Positions 43,191 to 51,787 of a stretch of 64,000 nt of DNA are shown here, in pieces. The notes beneath the pieces are model-generated. The model worked only from the letters and a program-made list of their open reading frames with translations. It searched no databases and was not told the DNA's origin. The DNA is from Dipteris shenzhenensis (lineage: Eukaryota > Polypodiophyta > Polypodiopsida > Gleicheniales), in NCBI GenBank assembly GCA_047967505.1, contig CM106538.1; one strand, 5' to 3'. The position numbers were made by a program, and so were the translations under genes. Position 1 is the stretch's first letter. The number at the start of each line of letters is the position of its first letter.

Positions 43191-43519
43191 TCGTTATGTT
43201 GTCAACTACCAAGATACACTTTTGGGACAGTGTGCTTAAGAGAGCATCCTATGTTGCACGCGAGAGACTCAAGGAAAATGGTTATAATGACAAGGACGTT
43301 ATGGTGTCTCCTCTCCGGTGCAATCACATGATGGGGACCTCGCTTGTGCAGTTTCCTTCTATGGAACTTACGCCTTTAAAACACAGGTGGTGGAAAGTTG
43401 AGAAATGTGGTAGACATTGTGGGCTGGATGCCTCTTTGAACAGCTACATTTTCTTTCTTATCACAGGGTATGGCTTGGTGTGGTTTTACACTACAGACAT
43501 TGGTTATTCAAAGAACTAG
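43187..43519 (+). CDS. unidentified coding-like segment upstream of host exon 3
   Basis: An open frame follows the tandem duplication and contains TKIHFWDSVLKRASYVARER, LKENGYNDKDVMVSPLRCNH, MMGTSLVQFPSMELTPLKHR and WWKVEKCGRHC. The composition is that of a conserved globular protein (Trp, Cys and His clusters, balanced charges), unlike the retroelement frames around it. It does not join the host protein in an obvious way. Possible explanations are an exon of another gene, an alternative exon, or a gene fragment captured by an element. The start and end are uncertain: a TGA lies at 43184, and the last ~35 codons look noncoding. I do not recognise the family. Confidence 0.4.
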   Translation, partial: TFVMLSTTKIHFWDSVLKRASYVARERLKENGYNDKDVMVSPLRCNHMMGTSLVQFPSMELTPLKHRWWKVEKCGRHCGLDASLNSYIFFLITGYGLVWFYTTDIGYSKN

Positions 43520-43852
43520 CTCAGGATTCGGTCTCCGCCTGTACGCAGTCCTCTTCTTAAAGTCTGGACCTGTCCCTGCTGGTCTTTCCTGCTCCCTACG
43601 TTTTACCTTTTGACAAGGTAGTGTTCCTTGTTCCTTGCAACTACAAGAAAGCAAATCAGTGCATTTTGTTTCATAAGTACTGTCATGTCAGTGTCACTGT
43701 TTTAGACCCATTTTTCTAGCCATTTGGATTTTGTTTGAAAATTGAAATTGACAGTACTGTCAGCATTATTCTTTTAGAGCTTTGCTTTCTTGTGTGTTTG
43801 ATTTTGATTTCAATAGGATTCATCAATCTGACGAACAATTTGCTATTTGTAG

Positions 43853-44018
43853 GTGCTGACCATTCACGCTGGTCATGTTATTTTTTCAGTGAGACATCAG
43901 AACAATGCCGAGATCGAGCCATGCAGCTTGCATCTCAGCCCAGTGCTTGGGATCATGGTTTGATTACAGCGAAAAGCAATTATACATCAAGACAAATTTG
44001 GGCTGGCAAAATACCGAA
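43853..44018 (+). CDS. host gene, internal exon 3 of the window
   Basis: Exon of 166 bp. The acceptor is TTTGTAG at 43846-43852 and the donor is probably AA|GTATTA at 44019. With the G from exon 2 it reads GADHSRWSCYFFSETSEQCR, then ITAKSNYTSRQIWAGKIPK. Two Cys and an NYT sequon fit a lumenal glycosyltransferase-like protein. It continues the protein of exons 4411-4830 and 5084-5333 without a break. The downstream exon is not in the next 20 kb, so the following intron is also very long. Confidence 0.8.
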
Positions 44019-44527
44019 GTATTACACACTTTTTAATGCCTCCTCTCATACCTTGACTCCCATCCCTGATCCCCTATCTTATCCCACACCCTGTTCCCAT
44101 CCATCTACAAATTGTTCTATCATATGATCCTTATTTTTGGTTCTTCCATATCATGAGGCTGAAAATACGACAGCTCATCTCTCTCTGTCTCTCTCTCTCT
44201 CTCCACACGCACGCACGCACACACACTTTTTGTGAAAACTTTCAAGGCTTTATATTACAAGATAGCTAGCCCAGAAGTGAGTTGCAGACAATCGAAGAGC
44301 GATTGCTGCAAAGAACGACGGAAGAAAACAAAAGTAGACAGGTCACAGAACTGGATCACCAAAGACTCTGTGATTTCTTTCTTAGAGAGTCCAGAGTGCC
44401 CAGTAGCGAACCCAGGTAAAGAACACACACACACACACACCCCACACTTTTTTTGGGGGGGTCAAATCTGTATGGGCTGGAACCTAACAGAGGCTGCATG
44501 TGGCGCAGCAAAATGCGTCTGCAGAGC
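44019..44527. other. intron start with microsatellites
   Basis: (TC)n at 44180-44203, (ACGC)n/(CA)n at 44205-44226, (AC)n at 44422-44440. No gene was seen. Confidence 0.5.
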
Positions 44528-44869
44528 TGGCACATGATGCAGCAAAGGGGCAGAGGTGGAGGCTATGGTGGGCCAGCCACCTGGCCATAGATGTGCCCAA
44601 GGGTGGGGCCTAAAGGGGGCTGCCCTTGGGGCCTTGCAGCAGCCCAAAAGGGCCTGGCAAAGGCCCTTATATAGGGCTGGTTGGACCAGCCAACCAAGTG
44701 GGCCAGCAAGCAGACTGGTCGGCCAGGATGAGGCTGTGTGGTCAGTTTTATGACAGCCCTTTGGGGGCCTATAAAAGGAGGGCCTCCAAGCCCTCATTGA
44801 TGATCTTATGGAGCAGCCAGTCCACCAGCAGATAGAGCAGCAGCAGGGCTATCTTTGGGTATCAAGAGC
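44528..44869 (+). repeat. LTR-like DNA with palindromes and TATA elements
   Basis: Perfect hairpins: GGCCAG-CCAC-CTGGCC (44571-44586), CCCAAGGG/CCCTTGGG (44596-44630), GGGCCT/AGGCCC (44650-44666), GCCCT-TATAT-AGGGC (44663-44677), GGTTGG/CCAACC (44679-44695). TATA-like sequences occur in the fourth and as TATAAAAGG (44771-44779). GGGTATCAAGAGCAG (44857-44871) resembles a decayed tRNA-iMet primer site, so this is probably the end of a copia LTR. No partner LTR was found. Confidence 0.45.
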
Positions 44870-45287
44870 AGAGAATATACTCAGCAACCAACTATCTGAA
44901 TCTATGGTCAATCACGGGTTCACACACAGTATCGTTCCACCCAGCCAAATCTCTGTGGTAGCTAGCTCATCTAAAAAAATCACACGTGTAAAAGCTCCTG
45001 CATGCTAATCCACAAAGCCCCAAAAATCCCTAGATGGATCTAGTCTGCCACATGTCATCATTCTAGGGTACCTCTTAAATGCACCTCTTGGGATATCCAT
45101 TATTCACTTGCCCCTAGGTACATTTACATATTTAATCCATTTAAGACCCATAGCCTTAGACCCATTTGTCATGTCACTCTCATCAAGGACCTTGACATCA
45201 ATCCCTTTGACTATTTACATGAAGCCCAAATAAATATAGTACAAACATTGATCCTTCAAAAGAAAATGTCCACTGACCCTTTCGAGG

Positions 45288-45797
45288 TCATGTTACCTCA
45301 ACTTGAGCATAACATTCCTTCCCTCTTTTGGCATCACCGTCCTTGATGAGATAAAGTCTGGGAACTTTCTTCGTAACTGGTATACCAGACTCCCAAGTAG
45401 CTTCTGATAGAGGTAAACCATGCCATGTAACCATCACCGTGGGTATCTTCCAATTGCGTACTTGCATTGTTTCTCGGTTGAGGATTCTTGTTGGTTTGCG
45501 TTCTGCATTATCCTCTATCTCGTGAAACAAGACAACACCCTTGATTAGTGAGTTACCTGCATGCAAAAATTTCTTTAAACGAGAAACATGAAACACTGGG
45601 TGCACCTTACAACCTTGTGGTAATTCTAATTTATAGGCCACCTTGCCTATTCTTTTTAGAATTAACCATGGCCCACAATATCGGGGTGATAACTTAGCAC
45701 ACTCTCTTGCAGTCAAAGACTTAAGAGTGCAAAGGAACTCTGAGAAAAACTTTTTCTCCTTCCTTAAATTCTCTAACGGATCCGTTTTCATGCGCAT
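45288..45797 (-). pseudogene. gypsy pol C-terminal end (GPY/F and chromodomain-like tail)
   Basis: Contains SPRYCGPWLILKRIGKVAYK, KVHPVFHVSRLKKFLH, RKPTRILNRETMQVRNWKIP and SEATWESG, matching residues about 1449-1550 of the gypsy III polyprotein. The last ~10 codons before the stop read into the LTR. Confidence 0.75.
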
Positions 45798-45829
45798 ATC
45801 CCGTAGCTCTATCCATAGCGTGGCAAATG

Positions 45830-46040
45830 TTAGCTTTCTGAGATCACCATCTCAGCCATCCGACGATCCTTCTTTCATGGACAATCTTTCCACTGATGAG
45901 ATTGAAGGCATAAAAAACACAAGCCTTCTCTCCTCGCTTTTTCTCTTTGTTCTGGGTTCAAAGAAGACTTTGACCAAGCCCGAGCTGCCATTGGTGCTAC
46001 TTTTCTTTTCACTCCAATGGTGGTACTTGGTTTAGCAGGA
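45830..46040 (-). pseudogene. gypsy gag zinc-knuckle fragment
   Basis: Reads STTIGVKRKVAPMAARAWSK and GLCFLCLQSHQWKDCP, matching gypsy III residues 315-365. The middle Gly of the knuckle is Leu here. It joins the pol tail at about 45835 by a deletion. Confidence 0.7.
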
Positions 46041-47869
46041 AGCAGCAGCATGGCTATCTTTGGGCCTATGTACAGGAGGAGGAAGAGACCTTGAAGCTGC
46101 ATACCTAGCTCACAAAGGCTGCTGCCCATCTAGGCCGTACCCATGCAACAAGGTGAAGAAGAACATTTTGGACATAGAGTCTACTATGCTTGAGTTGGAG
46201 CACGCCGACTCAGGATTCTAAAAGAGACTAGTAAATACAGAAGGACCTTTGGTAAAATCAGAGGACCACATTATTGGTGGGACTCTGAATCTCTTTTGTT
46301 ATGTCCATAGTTTTGGATGGAAATATATTGTTTTGGTGGATTCTATATCTAGCTATGTCTACTATCTATTTCTTGATTTGCACATCTATGTGATGCACAT
46401 TAAGTAAAGAAGTTTGTGATTTCACTCCCACACACACATTGTGTGAGCTCCTGGTACCCTCTGTTGGTTGATTTCTAACACGGTCTCCGTGGATGTCCGA
46501 TGGATCCTAAAAAGCCCAAACAGCTTGCCAAAGCAAGCATTGGAAAATCAAGCTCGGAGACGCTTTTGTAGGAAAATGAGAAAATCACGAGTCACAGGGC
46601 ATTGCCAGAAAAGATGAAGCGAGGATTCTAGCATCTAGGACCAATATGTTTTCGAGCTAGGAGTTGTCCAAATGGAATACCTTCAAGCATCACCACAATT
46701 TTTTGGTAAAAAGAACTTTTCATTAAGAGAAATTTACATTCATAGCTGTCTCAAAGCGAGAGAACCACTACTCATATGTTAAAGAAACCCGAAAAGAAGG
46801 CATATTGTAGCTGCTCTAGCAAAGAACGGCTACTACAAGAAACTAAAAACAGTGAAAGAACACTTCTGGCTGGGCCGTTGAAAGATCTCCCATGAAATGC
46901 TGCATCAACAAACACACACACAAGGGAAAGAAGGAAAGGAAGATAAGTTTATTAATGCCTTCAGAATACTAAAATGGCCTCTAAGACAAAGTCCGATGCA
47001 ATGCATGAAATATTAGAAGAAAGAATTAACAAAGTGCACCATATTCGTTTACTGACGTGTGGTGCAATGTGAGTCAGACTGGCTGAGGTGCAATGTTACC
47101 CTTTGACAGATTGAGCACAAAAAATAAACATAGTGCAGTGTAACTCAAGTGGGTTGATGTGTTTCCTTATGCAAGTGATAGGACAGACATGGATGCATCC
47201 AAGCTGATTTGCCCGTAGGGGCATCACTTTGTATGTCAAGGATCATATAGCATAGAGTTCTTGGAATGAGTGGAAAAAATGTGGATTGTTTGTGGCCTGG
47301 CATCATGTCTCGTGATCTTTTTCTAGTGGCCTGCAATCATATTAGCTCTATGTGGGATGGGTAGTAGCCCTAGTGGTTCCCAGTAATCTCTTGGCTATAA
47401 CGAGATGTGGGTGTTTGGCTACGGTACATGCTGCCCCCCCCAACACACATGCACACATGCACACACACCTGCCTGCTTCACGTGGCCTGTTTTAAAGATG
47501 ATCTTGTCCATGTGTATGATAGCTAAGGTTGAATGTATATGTGTACTAGGTCATTTGGGTTACTAGTCCCTTAAGCCTTCTTGGGGCCACCAATGTGATA
47601 GTTGATGTTGTACAGGTGTGTGTTTCAATTTGTTTAGGTTTGCTGATCCCTGAAACCTGCTTGGTGGCTTTTTTTAATGCTATCTCCCTCATCATCCCCT
47701 CCCGCGTGTGCTCCTCTTCCTTTAAAGTGTAAGTTATACATTGGTGAATGTTGTGCACTGCAGGCTCACAATTTAAGCAAGAATGTCATGCGCCCAAGAA
47801 ATGAATAACATTGTCAAGAATGACTTGGGAGCTTGTTGACCTTTCACCTGGAAAGATTCTGGAAGGATG
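46041..47869. other. noncoding repeat DNA, nothing firm
   Basis: CCCACACACACATTGTGTGAG and TTGATTTCTAACA (46430-46480) could be the end of another LTR. 46930-46970 has an AT-rich, LINE-tail-like stretch. CA repeats are at 47440-47470. No gene was recognised. Confidence 0.3.
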
Positions 47870-47919
47870 CATTTGGGTGCACAGAAGAAAGTCAAATCAG
47901 ATGAATCCATTGACATGTA

Positions 47920-48370
47920 CAAAGCACGACTAGTTGCCGAAGACTAGGTTTAGAATTTACAGAGACTTTTGTACCAATTGCAATGTCCCAAATTTAACAA
48001 AGTTAGATTAATTGCAATGTTGCAATATAACCAAGGTATCCTTCTTAAGGCGCTCTGGAAACTGTTTGCCAAATCAGCCTTCTTAAGTGGAGACTTGGAT
48101 GAGGAGGTTTATAGGGAATAGCCACCTTGCTTTATGCAAAAAGGACAGTGGCAAAATGTTTGCAAGGTTCACAAACCATTTTATGGACTTAAGTAGGGAC
48201 ATTAGTCATATCACACCAAGGTAGATGCCTTCTTTAAGACATTTGACATGAAGAAGGCAACTTCAGATCCATTTTCTCTTTGCTTTTATTAAGAAATATA
48301 GCTTGATTTTTGTCATTCTCCTTGTCGATGATCTCATTATTTCAGTCAATGATCAAGCTCTCACAACTGA
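47920..48370 (+). pseudogene. copia reverse transcriptase relic
   Basis: In shifting frames it shows KARLVAED (KARLVAKG in intact elements), FLSGDLDEEVYRE, PPCFMQKGQWQNVCKVHKPF, YGLK and LLVDDLIISV, the copia RT motifs including the V-D-D catalytic pair. Several stops. No LTR was identified with confidence. Confidence 0.65.
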
Positions 48371-48454
48371 AGACAACATTATGCAAAGAGCGATGATCAC
48401 AGATTTAGTATTTGATGTCTTTCAAGCATGTCTGAGATTTGTCTCGACTCTCCC

Positions 48455-48540
48455 CTAGTATGCTGTGCTCTCACACGTTGTGAGAGCAGAGCATACTAGT
48501 ATGTTCTACTCTCACACGTTCCTTACAACGCATTGTAAGG
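48455..48540. repeat. foldback: 21-bp near-perfect hairpin followed by an 8-bp hairpin
   Basis: CTAGTATGCT-G-TGCTCTCACA (48455-48475) pairs with 48479-48499 with one mismatch around the loop CGT. Then CCTTACAA-CGCA-TTGTAAGG (48521-48540) is perfect. It could be a small foldback/MITE-like repeat or a small-RNA-type hairpin. Confidence 0.7.
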
Positions 48541-48662
48541 AAGCCAGTTGTGAGGTGGTTGGAGATGTGGAGTGGGCGGGCTTGGCCCAAGATGAGTATG
48601 GGCATTCAAAGCTGAGTGGACTTGGCTATACAGTCCTGATGTCTATGGAGCAAGCTGGAGAT

Positions 48663-48714
48663 CTCTCTCTCTCCCTCTCTCTCTCTCTCTTTGTGTGTGT
48701 GTGTGTGTGTGTGT
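48663..48714. repeat. (CT)n(GT)n compound microsatellite
   Basis: CT run followed by about 13 GT units. The region 48715-49140 beyond it holds no recognisable gene. Confidence 0.9.
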
Positions 48715-49446
48715 GGCTCTTTTCTGTGGGTTGGGGGCATCGTGAGGCTATAATAAGAGTATCTTGAATGGGATGATTGCTTGATGGCCTTGTGAATACC
48801 AACACCTCTCATGCGCATCCACTGTACGCTCCATGCATGATGAAAGGGACCACCATGGTAGCCTCTGTCTATCTGCCTAAATCACACCATACTCTTTGAA
48901 CCTGTCTAGATAGGTGATGATCTCAAATGAGATATCTGTGTATAGGGGGCATTGGCAAACTCAATGATTGTGATATCATGTGGAATGCACCTCTTCTCTC
49001 ACTTGAGATCATCATACCCTAGAAGGCTCCCACATATAACTTTGCTGGTTTGACCAAGGAAGCAAAGAGGAGGGTTTTCATGACACATCATAGAAGTGAC
49101 AATAAAAGCACTGTCATCAAATAAATTAAGTCCTCCAGTGAGTTGGCATGTGTGTGTGTGTGTGAGAAAGAAAGAAAGAAAGAAAGTGTATTATTGTCTA
49201 CTAAAGGCCAACATGGGCCCATGGGACATCAAGAACTCTGCATATAAGATAGCACAAAATCAACGTGCCACAAAGAAGAGGCATCGTCGAATATCATCTA
49301 AGTGCTACGCAATACAATGCAAGTGAAAGTACATAATGTCAAATCTGAGCCTAAATACAAAGTAAACTAGACGCAAGAAAACCGCCCCTGGGTGCAAAAT
49401 GGGGGGATGAGTACAATATGCCAATGCAAAGATACAAGTCCAGGTG

Positions 49447-50040
49447 TCACGGAGTCTGAGAACCAAAATAATACTGGAAATCCTGTCCATCGACTCTGCC
49501 TCCTGCTATGAGAGTACAAATGTGAGCAAAGGTGAGGTGAGCGGCTGGTGGGGCGAGATCTCCATGAGTAAGTCTCCTCCGAAAAGCTGCCATCATCCTG
49601 GATCGTCTGGAGATGAAGCGGCAAGTACGTCCCCTATGTAACAAGATCCTGCGGCGTCTACAAACCATCTCATATGTACATCCACAGGGTGGAGGCATGT
49701 GTCCTGTGTGAGCTCTGACCTCCTCATGCTCCTCCTGGTCTCTGTCCTTTGGTATAGCGTGTGCCTGAGCTCTATTAGGCTGGGCTCTATCACGCTCCGG
49801 TCTATGCTGATGGTCTCTGAGGTAGTCTCGTCGAAGCATAGTGGCCTCCCTGACATAAAGAGCTAGGCAATGCTGATCCTCGTAGTCCATCACTCGTGAG
49901 AGAGGTCCAAAGCCATCCGTGAAGAGACAGTGGAATCTACCTCTGAGCTCATAATATAGCGGGCATTTGCAAATGAAGTGCTCCTCTGACTCCACCTCTC
50001 CCATGGTGCAACAAGGGCAGATCCTGGTCTCTCGGCCTGG
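49447..50040 (-). pseudogene. LINE C ORF2 C-terminal zinc-finger region
   Basis: In frame with the RT after a TGA at 50041-50043. It contains CPCCTMGEVESEEHFICKCP (C-x2-C...H-x4-C), then a basic, Arg/His-rich tail ending GRVDGQDFQYYFGSQTP. The final codons match the truncated copy at 63468 on. Confidence 0.7.
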
Positions 50041-51297
50041 TCACCGTCCATCCTCCATGCGTCGCATCCTACCAGCCTCTATCTCGAGCTGATGCGAAGA
50101 GACTCTAAGCTGGCCAAGGGCAATCCTCAGTGAGTGGGACATGTGGATACCTGTATAGCCTGGTGGAATGACAAACCCATCCTCTGAGATCCGAAGGAAG
50201 TGGTCACGATATGTGGCCATCTTCGTCGGAAGCTGCGTGGGATAAATCCAAGTGCGATACGTATGAAGCTGCAGCAAGTCTGCTCTCGTGACCTGGCTAA
50301 GCTCGTGGCGAGTCAACTCGAGATGAGGGGCATCCATGCTGTATCGGAAGGGAGGCAGTCTATCCATGTCTAGTCCAAGAGATGTGAGCCACCTAGTGAG
50401 TCTGAAGTACCAACAGTATCGGGCCCCAGATCGTGCCAACTCCATAGAAGATGCAAGTGCTAACCATGGCAACCGAGCTCTGCCTGCTGCTGAGTCTCCA
50501 AACTCCCTAACCTTGCGCAAATACATGACCGACTGAAACGCTGCATCCAATGCAAGGGGAGTAGCTCCAAACTCTGCTAGCATGATCTCGTGCGGAACTG
50601 TAGCCTTGGCCCTAATGAGCTGAGAGAACATGATGATCCGTAACCTCTCTACTCGTCTCCAATCTGCAGCGCCGAGGTCTCCTGCCCAGAAAGGAGATGC
50701 ATACATCGCAGCTGGTCTCACCAATGTATCAAAAAGCAAGGATTTCGTATCGGGATGCTGAAAGTGGGACTGAAAACACTGACGCTCAAGATGAGCCAAC
50801 GAAGCATACCCTTTACTAATCCTATCTCGTGCTGCATATGTCATGGTGAAGACCGGTCCCTTGAAAACTGCCCCCAAATAAGTGTACTCTCTAACAAGCT
50901 CAATGGGCTGTCCGTCATAAGTAAAGCAAAACTCATCCGTGCTGTAAATACGATCAGAGGTGTTGAAAACCATAACCTTGGTCTTGCCAAGGTTTACGGT
51001 CAACCCCCTGTCTTGGCAAAACCTGTGGAGTGCCTCAATATGTGCCTGGAGGTCCTGAGCAGTAGAGGAAATGAGAACCACATTGTCCGCATACAGGAGG
51101 ATAGGAATGGAGGATCCTGAGAGAGTAGAGCCCATACCGCCTGTCATCTGTACAAACATCTCTAGCTCATCAATATATAATCCAAAGAGAGTAGGAGAGA
51201 GCGGGCAACCCTGCTTCACCCCAATCGTGCTGCATACCTCCTCTGAGAGCCCCTCACGTGTCCGAACCCGACCAGTGACCCTCTCATACAAAGCCAT
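50041..51297 (-). pseudogene. LINE C reverse transcriptase, C-terminal part
   Basis: Continues the RT from 57770. It has GVKQGCPLSPTLFGLYIDEL (motif B) and LLYADNVVLIS (motif C): the catalytic YADD reads YADN (residue 72 of this stretch), which would abolish polymerase activity. The thumb and linker follow. It ends with a premature TGA before the zinc finger. Confidence 0.8.
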
Positions 51298-51312
51298 GAT
51301 AGCCCACTGTAT

Positions 51313-51317
51313 CTCTC
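51313..51317 (-). repeat. gypsy III target-site duplication CTCTC (3' side)
   Basis: CTCTC, repeated at 57765-57769. Confidence 0.85.
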
Positions 51318-51773
51318 TGTTAAAACCTTCTTGTTAACTATTCCTTCCCTAGCGCAATCACGGGCGATGGCAAGTTATCAGTCCACCCAGCCAAACTCTC
51401 AAGGAAGGATTCGACTTATTTCATAATTCCTCTTGATTATCCCTCATCCTTATCCTTGAGACCCCAATCTCCCTAGATAGTTCCTGGCCACATGTCACAT
51501 TTTAGGCCCTTACTTAGATGCATCCTTTTTCACCCCTCTCTTGGAGTTCCCCTTTAAAACAATTGCCCCTTGGCAATTTACATATTAGATGCACCTAGGC
51601 CCTAGCCCTATTAGAACTATCTAGTCAATGCCATTACGCCCTCACCTTGGACCTTGGCAGTTACTTCTCTTGACCATTTAATTACGCACATTAATTATTA
51701 CAAAAGTTGGCCATCTAAGAGAAAATGCCCACCGATCTATCCGAGGTCATGCTATCTCGGCTTGAGCATAACA
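51318..51773 (-). repeat. gypsy III 3' LTR
   Basis: Minus strand TGTTATGCTCAAGCCGAG...GGTTTTAACA, inverted ends TGTTA/TAACA. Confidence 0.97.
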
Positions 51774-51787
51774 TTCCTTCCCTCTTC
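51774..51787 (-). promoter_or_regulatory. gypsy III polypurine tract
   Basis: Minus strand GAAGAGGGAAGGAA next to the 3' LTR; it overlaps the gag-pol stop codon, as in gypsy I. Confidence 0.85.

Larger units (their letters stand above)
5334..43852 (+). other. 38.5-kb intron filled with retrotransposons
   Basis: Donor GTACGT at 5334 and acceptor TTTGTAG at 43846-43852. The flanking exons join exactly in frame (phase 1 to phase 1) and give a continuous conserved-looking protein, so this is one intron of 38,519 bp. It holds at least two copia relics with LTRs, one 6.6-kb gypsy element, LINE A, LINE B with a nested chromovirus fragment, and another near-complete chromovirus. The elements lie on both strands. 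Confidence 0.75.
44870..46040 (-). mobile_element. gypsy I/III-family relic with a large internal deletion
   Basis: On the minus strand: the gag zinc-knuckle region, then directly the C-terminal part of pol, then a polypurine tract and a diverged LTR (45314 down to about 44870; starts TGTTATGCTCAAG like gypsy III). The segment from protease to integrase, more than 3 kb in gypsy III, is missing. Confidence 0.75.
49155..51317 (-). mobile_element. LINE C, 3' half (RT end, zinc finger, 3' UTR, TTTC tail)
   Basis: This is the 3' half of the LINE whose 5' half is at 57765-61320; the gypsy III insertion separates them, with CTCTC on both sides. The 3' end is a TTTC run (GAAAGAAAG at 49165-49186, plus strand). 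The family is the same as LINE-1 (1262-4090). A 5'-truncated copy of its last ~360 bp is at 63468-63834. Confidence 0.88.
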
